Assembly (NCBI GenBank): GCA_937864975.1
Contig: CALMDI010000070.1
Coordinates: 1-12,388 of the forward strand
Origin: an uncultured Chloroflexota bacterium
GTDB lineage: Bacteria > Chloroflexota > Anaerolineae > Aggregatilineales > Phototrophicaceae
Direction: 5' to 3'
DNA length: 12,388 nt
The notes under the pieces are model-generated. The model did not search any database. It worked only from the letters and a program-made list of their open reading frames with translations, and was not told the origin of the DNA. Position 1 is the first letter of the stretch. Each line of letters begins with the position of its first letter. Shown piece after piece: positions 6,214-12,388 of the stretch. Position numbers and translations under genes: made by a program.

Positions 6214-7515
6214 TTAATCGCCTTCGGTTGCCTCTGCGGTTGCCTCGGCGTCATCTGCTGCGACGTCCGTTTCGTCGGCTTCTTCGGTGGGCGCTTCGGT
6301 CGCTTCCTGCGTGGCGACCGTTGGCAGCGGCGTTGGTGTGGCTTCCGCGGTCGACAGATTCAGCGGCGGCAGGATCACGAACGTCTGCATGACCTGCGCC
6401 AGCAGCGCCTCGTTTTCACCCGTATCGACGGCGGGCGCTTCCGTCGCTTCGGCGGTGGCTTCCGCTGTTTCTTCGTCCAGCGCGCGGTTGAGATCGACGC
6501 TGCTGGCGTTGAAGCGCAGGTCGGCAACGTGAAGCGTGCCATCTGCACCGTTCAACAGGACTGCCAGCCCGCTTTGCGGCTCGCCGTCTACCGTCGTGAA
6601 GCTGTACGCGACCGAAGAGCCGCTGGCATCGCCCTGCTGCACGGGCGCGACGCTCAAAACAGTCGCGTTTGGATGCGCGTCCAGCGCCCACGCCTCGGCG
6701 TCCGCGTCGCTGCTCACGGTCGTATTCGGCAGCGCTTCGAGGCGCAGCGTCGTCCCGTCGGGCGCGACGATGGTCGCCGGGCGACCGGGCGCGCTGTCTT
6801 CGACCACCCATTCCTGCGGGTAGCGAATGATGTGGTTGGCGACGGTGTCGTAATATGCCGACCAGTTGACGGGCGTGTCGGCAAACTGCCGGAACGGCTG
6901 GAGCGTAGTGACCAGATTGTCGAGAACGTAAACCAGCAGATCGGTGGCGTTGTTCGGCGTGACCACGCGAATGGTGTAAATCGAGCCATCTTCCAGCCAC
7001 GATACCTGACGCGCCACGTAGGTCTGCCGGTTGAGTTCGAGAGCAAAGTCGAGGACGAGTTGATTGTCTTCCACGCGCCGCGTCGTTTCGGTCCAGTCGC
7101 CGTAGCGCGACCAGCTTGTCGCCAGGTAGGTATCGTTGAAGCGGGCATCCAGCTGTTCCAGGCTGAACAACGGCGGGTTGCTTTGCTCGACCGACGCTTC
7201 GATCACGCTCAGCGCGTCGGCATTGACCATCGTAATCGCCGCGCGATTCGGCTCGGTGAGCGGCGTGGAGGGTTCCCAACCGGTCGGCTGCCCGATGGCA
7301 AATAAGCCGGTCGGATGCAGGTAGAGGCGGTCAAAGGCAATCGTTTGTAAATCGGCGGGGGGCGCCGGGAAGGTCGGCGTCGGCGCCACCGTCGGCTCGA
7401 CCGGCAGCGGCGTGTTCACATTCGTCTGAAACAGCGGCACAATCGCGCCCATAAGCAGGACAAAAATCATAAAGGCACCCAGAAGGATGCTCGCTCGTCG
7501 CGTATTTTCGCGCAT
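6214..7515 (-). CDS. Membrane-anchored extracellular protein, duplicated domain, function unknown
   Basis: 433 aa from ATG 7515 (GGAG about 11 nt upstream). One hydrophobic segment at about 9-29, preceded by Arg6 and Arg7, acts as a signal anchor. A Pro/Thr linker (35-53) follows. Two regions look alike: LHPTGLFAIGQPTGW (66-80) and NHIIRYPQEWVVED (227-240). Each matches the Gly/Phe-x-hydrophobic-Tyr/Gln-Pro-x-x-Trp start seen in PsbP/DUF1795-like exported folds, each followed by about 120 residues of alternating beta pattern. This suggests a tandem duplication and is an inference. The C-terminal third has low-complexity Ala/Thr/Glu/Pro stretches (348-362 and 388-433) such as TAEATAEATEAP, typical of surface linkers in Anaerolineae. 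A short predicted helical insert (368-387) lies between them. No enzyme motif is visible. It is divergently paired with another exported protein gene at 7868. Confidence 0.78.
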   Translation of the reverse strand: MRENTRRASILLGAFMIFVLLMGAIVPLFQTNVNTPLPVEPTVAPTPTFPAPPADLQTIAFDRLYLHPTGLFAIGQPTGWEPSTPLTEPNRAAITMVNADALSVIEASVEQSNPPLFSLEQLDARFNDTYLATSWSRYGDWTETTRRVEDNQLVLDFALELNRQTYVARQVSWLEDGSIYTIRVVTPNNATDLLVYVLDNLVTTLQPFRQFADTPVNWSAYYDTVANHIIRYPQEWVVEDSAPGRPATIVAPDGTTLRLEALPNTTVSSDADAEAWALDAHPNATVLSVAPVQQGDASGSSVAYSFTTVDGEPQSGLAVLLNGADGTLHVADLRFNASSVDLNRALDEETAEATAEATEAPAVDTGENEALLAQVMQTFVILPPLNLSTAEATPTPLPTVATQEATEAPTEEADETDVAADDAEATAEATEGD

Positions 7516-7553
7516 GTCAATTCTGACTCCATTGCAGGGGGCAAACCCGGCGT

Positions 7554-7582
7554 ATGATACCGCAAAAGAGGACGGATGTTAA
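7554..7582 (-). promoter_or_regulatory. Promoter of the minus-strand anchored protein gene
   Basis: On the minus strand, TTAACA (7582-7577), 17 nt, TATCAT (7559-7554). Both hexamers are one base from consensus with ideal spacing. Transcription would start near 7547, about 32 nt before the ATG at 7515. Confidence 0.6.
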
Positions 7583-7639
7583 GCGACAACCGCGCGTGGA
7601 AATGGGGGTTTGGGCGGTGACGACCGTTGGGGATATAGC

Positions 7640-7669
7640 AAACCGGGCGACCGAGCCGGTCGCCTCTAC
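7640..7669 (-). repeat. Hairpin repeat, copy B
   Basis: Same ends as copy A: AAACCGGGC at 7640-7648 and GCCTCTAC at 7662-7669. The stem ggcgaccg (7646-7653) with cggtcgcc (7657-7664) is perfect with an agc loop. The core bases differ from copy A while pairing is kept, as expected for a repeat selected or propagated as a hairpin. It lies in the divergent gap between two exported-protein genes. Confidence 0.7.
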
Positions 7670-7867
7670 TGCCCGATGTATTCACGATTCCCAACGCCTC
7701 ATGCGCCGTACCGTTGCAAACGGGTCAACATCCACGGGGAAACGCTTCAGGCGGATAGGCTTTCTACGCCGCTTCGCAAAGTCTTACGCGAATTTCGGCG
7801 GGATTGTAATAGAATGCGCCGCGCTCTCATGCCATAATCGGCGGCAGAGCCGCTATGGAGGTGATGT

Positions 7868-8962
7868 ATGCCCCGACGACTGTCAATCCGATTAGCCCTG
7901 CTGATCCCATGCCTGATGCTCCTCTCGACTACCGTGCTGGCGCAGGAGGCGACACAAGCGCCCGCCGCGCCACCCGCCGAAACGCCGGTCAGGTTTATTG
8001 AGTTAGTGGGTCCCGCGGCAGAAAGCAGCGCCGAGATTTCGTCGCTGGCATGGTACGGCGATTATCTGGTGCTCCTGACCGAGAATTCGTTTCTGTACAA
8101 CCAGATCGAAGATTCGTCCGGCGGTGTCTTTGCGCTGGAAAAAGGCGATATTCTGGAATATCTCGATGCCGAGAACCCGGAACCGCTGGAGCCGCTCGCG
8201 GTTCCCATCTTTGGACCGGATATTGAGGACGCGGTCAATGGCTTTGAAGTGACGTTCGACGGCTTTGAAGCGATCAAGTTTGTCGACGATCCCAGCGTCT
8301 TTGCCGACGACAAAGTGTTTCTAACCATCGAAGCCGAGACGGTCGATGAAAACGATCCGTCGATGCGCGCCTACGTCGTCTGGGGCACGGTCGAGCCGGA
8401 TTTAGCCGGGATCCATCTGCGGCTTGAGGACCGGATCGCGCTGCCACGGCAGACCGACTTTGGCAATATGTCCTACGAAAGCCTGCTCGTCGCGGATAAT
8501 CGTCTCATTGCCCTGTACGAAATCAACGGCGCGGGCGTGAACGCCGCTCCCCTTGCCTACGCCATCGACTTGCAGTCCGGCGAAGTGACGACGATTCCGC
8601 TTCAGAATATCGAGTACCGCATCACCGACGCGACCGACCCGGACGCGAGCGGCGTTTTCTGGATGCCGAATTACTTCTTCGAGGGTGAAGACTTCCTCGC
8701 CACCGACAACGATCCGATCTTCGCGCAGTTCGGCGAGGGCGCGAGCCAGGCAGCCTTCGCGGGGGTTGAGCGGCTCATCGCGCTGCAATATACCGGCGAT
8801 CAGATTGTGCTCGTCAACCAGCCGCCGATCCAGTTGCAGATGACCGAGGAAAGCCAGGGACGGAACTGGGAGGGCATCGCGCGCCTCGACGACCGCGGCT
8901 TCCTGATCGTGACGGATCGCTTCCCGCAAACGCTGCTGGGCTTCGTTCCGGCGGGCGGGTAA
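7868..8962 (+). CDS. Secreted propeller-like protein (esterase-like/phytase-like)
   Basis: 364 aa. ATG 7868 has GGAGG 6 nt upstream (7857-7861). A signal peptide is clear: Arg-rich start, hydrophobic core LALLIPCLMLLSTTV (9-23), and likely cleavage after Ala25 (VLA-QE). After an Ala/Pro linker (27-40) the body shows repeated short strand patterns: ISSLAWYGDYLVLLTEN (57-73), FDGFEAIKF (130-138), MSYESLLVADNRLIALYE (201-218), AGVERLIALQY (298-308) and NWEGIARLDDRGFLIVTD (333-350). The paired GFEAI and WEGIARL motifs, with D/N-rich turns, resemble secreted beta-propeller proteins annotated as esterase-like activity of phytase. That assignment is tentative, and no catalytic site could be assigned. 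It is acidic, as expected for an exported protein. A strong terminator follows within about 20 nt of the stop, so it is probably monocistronic. Confidence 0.78.
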   Translation: MPRRLSIRLALLIPCLMLLSTTVLAQEATQAPAAPPAETPVRFIELVGPAAESSAEISSLAWYGDYLVLLTENSFLYNQIEDSSGGVFALEKGDILEYLDAENPEPLEPLAVPIFGPDIEDAVNGFEVTFDGFEAIKFVDDPSVFADDKVFLTIEAETVDENDPSMRAYVVWGTVEPDLAGIHLRLEDRIALPRQTDFGNMSYESLLVADNRLIALYEINGAGVNAAPLAYAIDLQSGEVTTIPLQNIEYRITDATDPDASGVFWMPNYFFEGEDFLATDNDPIFAQFGEGASQAAFAGVERLIALQYTGDQIVLVNQPPIQLQMTEESQGRNWEGIARLDDRGFLIVTDRFPQTLLGFVPAGG

Positions 8963-8983
8963 ACGCAGGCACCAGAACCGCGA

Positions 8984-9006
8984 GGCGGGCATCGTGCCCG
9001 CCTTTT
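8984..9006 (+). terminator. Intrinsic terminator after the secreted propeller-like gene
   Basis: A perfect 8-bp GC-rich stem (ggcgggca 8984-8991 with tgcccgcc 8995-9002), a 3-nt loop tcg, and TTTT directly after. It starts 21 nt after the stop of the upstream gene and insulates it from the promoter at 9038. Confidence 0.85.
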
Positions 9007-9037
9007 GATTCCTACCCGAAACCGGGACACGCTCAAC

Positions 9038-9066
9038 TTGCTTTTAGAACATATTTTCTATATAAT
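9038..9066 (+). promoter_or_regulatory. Near-consensus promoter of the primase-like gene
   Basis: TTGCTT (9038-9043), exactly 17 nt, then a perfect TATAAT (9061-9066), in a locally AT-rich patch that stands out from the GC-rich surroundings. The start would be near 9073, about 60 nt before the ATG at 9133. It may also serve mccB by read-through. Confidence 0.7.
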
Positions 9067-9132
9067 CCTGGCAGGCGTTTCCGCGTGTCTTACGCGAGCG
9101 GGAGTGAGGTCGCGGAAGCAAGGAGCTGGACG

Positions 9133-10293
9133 ATGCAGAACGACATCACGTGGGACAAAGACGATCTGAAAGCGCGGGTCGATCTGCGCGAAGTGGTCGA
9201 GTCGGCGTGGGGGTCGGGCAGGCGCACCGGCAAGGTCGTCATGTACCGCGCGCGTTGGCGGGCGAATGATCGCAATCCGAGCTTCGCCGTCTATGCCGAT
9301 GGCTTCAAGGATTTTGGTACGGGCGACACGGGCGACGTGTACACGTGGCTCGAACGCGAGTACGGCATGACCTTTCCGCAGGCGCTCCACTGGATGCACA
9401 ACCGGGTTTACGGCGCGTCCGACGACACCCCCGCCGCGCCCGTGCGACGCCTGCCCGCGCAGTATGAGGTGCCTTCCGCCGAATGGCAGCGAACGGCGCG
9501 CGCCCTCATGCAGCAGTCTCAGGCATATCTCTGGTCAGACGCCGACGACGCGAAGCGCGTGCGCGAGTATCTGGCGGTCGAGCGAGGGCTGAGCGAGGCG
9601 ACGATTCGCCGCTACCACCTGGGCTATAACCCCGCATGGCGGCGGACGCGCTACGCCTATTGGAGCGAATCGTGGGGGCGCTGGCGTCGCGCGCGTCTCG
9701 CGCCTGGCGTCGTCATCCCCTGGATTCGCGACTCTGCGCTGGTGGCGCTGCGGATTCGCTGCCGCGTCGGTCGGCTGGCAGACTGGCTGTGCATCCCACC
9801 CGACTCCATCCGCGGCGAGCCGTTAGACAAATACCGCAGCTTTCGCGACAGCCGCCTGGGCGGCACGCTGTTCAACGGCGACGCCATCACCCGCGAACGC
9901 GGCGTGCTGCTGGTCGAAGGCGAGTTCGACGCCATGCTGGCGCAGCAGGAAATCGGCGATGTGATGACCGTGGCGACGCTCGGCAGCGCCTCGACTCGTC
10001 TCTCGCGGCGGCTGCGCGACCGGCTGCTCGTCTGCCCGCAGGTTATCTCACTGTTCGATCAGGACACGGCGGGGGGCATTGCGACGGAAAAGCTGGCGCA
10101 AGCGCTGGACGGGCGGCATTATGCGCTCCAACTCCCCGTCGGCAAGGACATCACCGAGTACGTGGTCGAGCGCGGCGGCGAGCTGGCGTGCTGGCTCCGC
10201 GATGCAACGCATACCCTATCTTGCGCTACAATGATCCGTGCGGAGGACGCGACGCATGGACATTCTGGAGACGCAGATTCAGCCGGGGGATGA
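9133..10293 (+). CDS. DnaG-like TOPRIM protein with a cysteine-free zinc-ribbon remnant
   Basis: 386 aa from ATG 9133, with AAGGAG 7 nt upstream; a GTG at 9085 is possible but less likely. Residues 11-88 align by eye with the CHC2 zinc ribbon of DnaG: RNPSFAVYADGFKDFGTGDTGDVYTWL stands where the family has (K)TPSF...FxCFGCGxGGDVF. All Cys/His ligand positions are replaced (Arg, Ala, Asp, Thr), and there is no Cys at all before residue 210. The primase core follows: REYLAVERGLSEATIRRYHLGY (144-165), VIPWIRDSALVALRIR (194-209), TOPRIM LLVEGEFDAMLA (259-270) with Glu262, DQD (309-311) in SLFDQDTAGG, and GKDITEYV (337-344). There is no C-terminal helicase-binding domain, and the length is about two thirds of a replicative DnaG. 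It is probably an accessory or mobile-element-type primase or nucleotidyl transferase; activity is inferred. Its 3' end overlaps mccB by 38 nt. Confidence 0.85.
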   Translation: MQNDITWDKDDLKARVDLREVVESAWGSGRRTGKVVMYRARWRANDRNPSFAVYADGFKDFGTGDTGDVYTWLEREYGMTFPQALHWMHNRVYGASDDTPAAPVRRLPAQYEVPSAEWQRTARALMQQSQAYLWSDADDAKRVREYLAVERGLSEATIRRYHLGYNPAWRRTRYAYWSESWGRWRRARLAPGVVIPWIRDSALVALRIRCRVGRLADWLCIPPDSIRGEPLDKYRSFRDSRLGGTLFNGDAITRERGVLLVEGEFDAMLAQQEIGDVMTVATLGSASTRLSRRLRDRLLVCPQVISLFDQDTAGGIATEKLAQALDGRHYALQLPVGKDITEYVVERGGELACWLRDATHTLSCATMIRAEDATHGHSGDADSAGG

Positions 10294-11866
10294 GCGCTTT
10301 CAGCAGAACGTGGCGCACAACCGCGCGCTGGCGGCGGAACTACGCGAGCGTCTTGCGCTCGTGCGGGAGGGCGGCGGCGAAAAGTACCGCCAGCGCCACG
10401 CCGGGCAGGGGAAGCTGTTTGCCCGCGAGCGCATCGACCGCCTGCTGGATTCTGGCTCTCCGTTTTTAGAAATTGCGCCGCTGGCGGCGTGGGATTTGTA
10501 CGACGGGGAAGCGCCCTCGGCGGGCATCGTCACCGGGATCGGGCGCGTCAGCGGCGTCGAGTGCCTTCTGATCGCCAATGACGCGACGGTCAAGGGCGGC
10601 ACGTACTTCCCGATGACCGTCAAAAAACACCTTCGCGCCCAACAGATTGCCCTCGATAACAACCTGCCCTGTATTTACCTGGTGGACAGCGGCGGGGCGT
10701 TCCTGCCGATGCAGGATGAAGTCTTCCCCGACGCCGACGACTTCGGACGCATTTTCTACAATCAGGCGATCATGAGCGCGGCGGGCATTCCGCAGATTAG
10801 CGCGGTCATGGGCAGCTGCACGGCGGGCGGAGCCTACGTGCCCGCCATGTCCGACGAAACGATCATCGTCAAAGGCACCGGCACGATCTTTCTGGGCGGA
10901 CCGCCGCTGGTAAAAGCGGCTACGGGCGAGGAAGTGACCGCCGAGGAGTTAGGCGGCGCTTACGTCCACACGCACATTTCCGGGGTTGCCGATCATTTCG
11001 CGGAGGACGACGATCACGCGCTGGAGATCGTTCGCGGCATCCTCGCCACGCAGAATCGCCATAACTCGCTCGACCTCGACGTGACCGCGCCGGAAGACCC
11101 CCTGTACGACCCTGTCGAGTTGTACGGTATCCTCCCCGCGACGTTCCGCGAAACCTACGACGCCCGCGAAGTCATTGCGCGGCTGGTCGATGGCAGCCGC
11201 TTCCGCGAGTTCAAAGCCAGCTACGGCACCACCCTCGTCACAGGGTTCGCGCGGATTGAGGGAATGCTCGTCGGCGTTATCGCCAACAACGGCGTGCTGT
11301 TCAGCGAGTCGGCGCTGAAGGGCACGCACTTCATCGAGCTTTGCGCCGCGCGCAAAATTCCGCTCCTGTTTTTGCAGAACATCACCGGCTTTATGGTCGG
11401 TAAGGATTACGAGGCGGGCGGCATTGCCAAGGACGGCGCGAAGATGGTACACGCGGTCGCCAACGCCGCCGTGCCGAAGATCACGGTCATCATCGGCGGC
11501 AGCTTTGGCGCGGGAAATTACGGGATGTGCGGGCGCGCGTTCAGTCCTCGCTTTCTCTTCATGTGGCCCAACAGCCGCATCAGCGTGATGGGCGGCGAGC
11601 AGGCGGCGAACGTGCTGCTGACGGTCAAGCGCGACCAGCTGGCGCGCAACCGCGAGCCGGATATGAGCGCCGCCGAGCAGCAGGCGTTTACACAGCCGAT
11701 CCTCGACCGCTACGAGCAGGAAGGCAGCCCGTATTATTCCACCGCGCGGCTGTGGGACGACGGCATCCTCGACCCGCCGGAAACGCGCCGCGTGCTGGCG
11801 CTGGCGCTGAGCGCGTGCCTCAACCGCCCCGTAGATGAAACCCGCTTCGGGGTGTTTCGGATGTAA
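10256..11866 (+). CDS. mccB: Methylcrotonyl-CoA carboxylase, carboxyltransferase (beta) subunit
   Basis: 536 aa from ATG 10256, with GGAGG at 10242-10246; an in-frame GTG at 10238 is less likely. With the biotin-bearing alpha subunit it carboxylates 3-methylcrotonyl-CoA to 3-methylglutaconyl-CoA in leucine breakdown. It is full length and co-linear with known MCC-beta. The N-terminal crotonase-like half has KLFARERIDRLLD (53-65), GGTYFPMTVKKHLRAQ (114-129), YLVDSGGAFLPMQ (141-153) and MGSCTAGGAYVPAMSDE (185-201, oxyanion-hole glycines). The C-terminal half has GNNGVLFSE-like NNGVLFSESALKGTHF (344-359), FLQNITGFMVGKDYE (372-386), GGSFGAGNYGMCGRAFSPRF (414-433), ISVMGGEQAANVL (442-454), and the characteristic end FGVFRM. 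These motifs separate it from propionyl- and acetyl-CoA carboxylase beta chains; geranyl-CoA carboxylase is the main alternative. No alpha subunit, isovaleryl-CoA dehydrogenase or lyase gene is within the window. It overlaps the upstream primase-like gene, so translation may be coupled. Confidence 0.96.
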   Translation: MDILETQIQPGDERFQQNVAHNRALAAELRERLALVREGGGEKYRQRHAGQGKLFARERIDRLLDSGSPFLEIAPLAAWDLYDGEAPSAGIVTGIGRVSGVECLLIANDATVKGGTYFPMTVKKHLRAQQIALDNNLPCIYLVDSGGAFLPMQDEVFPDADDFGRIFYNQAIMSAAGIPQISAVMGSCTAGGAYVPAMSDETIIVKGTGTIFLGGPPLVKAATGEEVTAEELGGAYVHTHISGVADHFAEDDDHALEIVRGILATQNRHNSLDLDVTAPEDPLYDPVELYGILPATFRETYDAREVIARLVDGSRFREFKASYGTTLVTGFARIEGMLVGVIANNGVLFSESALKGTHFIELCAARKIPLLFLQNITGFMVGKDYEAGGIAKDGAKMVHAVANAAVPKITVIIGGSFGAGNYGMCGRAFSPRFLFMWPNSRISVMGGEQAANVLLTVKRDQLARNREPDMSAAEQQAFTQPILDRYEQEGSPYYSTARLWDDGILDPPETRRVLALALSACLNRPVDETRFGVFRM

Positions 11867-11903
11867 AAGACGGGTTATGGACGAGTGGGTCACGAGTGTA
11901 AAC

Positions 11904-12062
11904 ATGACGAATAATCTTCACGTCATCCGAATGCTGACAGCCGATGACGTGCTGGCATGTCTCGCTTATGCGCGCGATCTCACCGAACAGCAGCGATACC
12001 GCATGGGCGATGAAACCCGCTTGTCTGCCCGCCGCGTACCTGTCAGGCTGCACCCTGTATGA
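11904..12062 (+). pseudogene. Truncated DUF433 antitoxin-like remnant
   Basis: The open frame from ATG 11904 gives 52 residues. Residues 11-26 (LTADDVLACLAYARDL) match the C-terminal helix of DUF433 proteins, where the pattern is Tyr-Pro-x-Leu-Thr-x-x-Asp-(I/V)-x-A-(C/A)-L-A-Y-A. The preceding two thirds of the domain, including the usual GKPVIRGTRI-type segment, is absent because mccB ends only 37 nt upstream. No good ribosome site precedes the ATG, and the tail after residue 33 (ETRLSARRVPVRLHPV) is not typical. I read it as a 5'-deleted gene fragment. Intact DUF433 proteins often sit directly before a DUF5615 PIN-like gene, and a fragment of one lies 100 nt downstream. Confidence 0.55.
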
Positions 12063-12164
12063 TGAATTGTGCTGAGGAGCGTAAAGGGCGGTTGAACGAC
12101 CGCACACAAGACGCCACCGACCGGTGTTGATTTACGGAGATACTTCTGAGCATGATAATCGTGC

Positions 12165-12242
12165 ATGACGGCTGTATTTTATTTTGATAACCAGATGCCG
12201 CGCGACGTTGCAGACAGCTTAACAGAGCGCGGCTCGCCGTGA
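12165..12242 (+). pseudogene. Broken DUF5615 PIN-like toxin remnant
   Basis: From ATG 12165 the frame reads FYFDNQMPRDVADSLTERG (residues 5-23) before a stop at 12240. This is the pattern of the N-terminal strand and helix of DUF5615 PIN-like proteins (Phe-x-Leu/Phe-Asp-x-x-x-Pro-Arg-x-(V/L)-A-x-x-L-x-x-R-G), including the first acidic residue of the nuclease site. In the -1 frame the text continues LAVTMAVDTTHFDAF (from 12233), which could be the rest of the domain start after a frameshift; this part is weak. The usual length is about 100-130 residues, so the gene is broken. Its position after a DUF433 remnant supports the reading. Confidence 0.5.
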
Positions 12243-12388
12243 CAATGGCAGTGGACACCACTCACTTCGACGCATTTCGCATTTAACACCGCTTTACCAT
12301 TCCGACTCCAGCCCCCATTTCTCTGCGTTCTCAGCAAAAATATATGTTCTTCATGACTAAAGTACTAGATTCGCGCGCAAACTGCTGT

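Larger units (their letters stand above)
7516..7867. other. Divergent intergenic region between two exported-protein genes
   Basis: 352 bp with no convincing gene; short ORFs here have no recognisable product or good ribosome site. It holds the leftward promoter (7554-7582), hairpin repeat copy B (7640-7669), a small hairpin gcggc-aga-gccgc (7841-7853) immediately before the ribosome site of the gene at 7868, and -10-like sequences (TAGAAT 7810-7815, CATAAT 7833-7838) without a good -35 partner for the rightward gene. Confidence 0.6.
11867..12388. other. Gene-poor right edge with decayed toxin-antitoxin-like remnants
   Basis: 522 bp after mccB without an intact gene. It holds the DUF433-like remnant (11904-12062), the DUF5615-like remnant (12165-12242 and perhaps onward), a weak 5-bp hairpin (12088-12103) and, from about 12120, noticeably more A+T-rich DNA. 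No terminator for mccB is visible. Nothing recognisable was found in 12290-12388. Confidence 0.6.

Noticed and set aside
6025..7305. 426-residue plus-strand frame opposite the anchored exported protein
   Set aside because: It starts inside a structured repeat and has no ribosome site. The minus strand shows a signal anchor, linkers, a promoter and a terminator.
7554..7895. Small plus-strand frame in the divergent gap before the secreted protein
   Set aside because: No ribosome site, overlaps a promoter and a hairpin repeat, and shows no protein-family features.
10949..11905. Minus-strand frame opposite mccB
   Set aside because: mccB is unambiguous on the plus strand; this is a shadow.

Overview
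The window looks like chromosomal DNA of a high-GC bacterium, most likely a member of the Chloroflexota (Anaerolineae side). This is an inference. It rests on GC-rich coding DNA, secreted proteins with Ala/Thr/Glu/Pro linkers (TAEATAEATEAP type), a class III aminotransferase of the type found in archaea and Chloroflexota, and abundant GC-rich hairpin repeats between genes. There are nine intact protein genes, two decayed ones, no RNA genes and no CRISPR array.

Left part (1-4365, all minus strand, read from right to left): homoserine dehydrogenase (hom), then 20-71 nt later a soluble receiver plus histidine-kinase hybrid, then a PspA/IM30-family protein, then a membrane-anchored coiled-coil protein. 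hom and the kinase are probably one transcript. pspA has its own candidate promoter. The coiled-coil gene follows pspA across a GC-rich repeat and may be its membrane partner.

Middle (4366-8962): a divergent promoter region drives hom leftward and a PLP-dependent class III aminotransferase rightward. A 128-bp structured repeat and a terminator then separate the aminotransferase from a minus-strand anchored exported protein. That protein is divergently paired, across 352 bp, with a plus-strand secreted propeller-like protein.

Right part (8963-11866): after a strong terminator comes a near-consensus promoter, then a DnaG-like TOPRIM protein whose zinc-ribbon cysteines are all missing. It overlaps the start of mccB, the carboxyltransferase subunit of methylcrotonyl-CoA carboxylase (leucine breakdown).

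Right edge (11867-12388): no intact gene, but recognisable remnants of a DUF433 antitoxin-like protein and a DUF5615 PIN-like protein, which usually travel together as a toxin-antitoxin-like pair.

The most notable signals are a dispersed hairpin repeat whose ends are conserved while the stem sequence changes with compensation (three copies), the zinc-less primase-like protein, the PspA/membrane coiled-coil pair and the decayed DUF433/DUF5615 module. I found no clear evidence for a complete new multi-gene defence or biosynthetic system.
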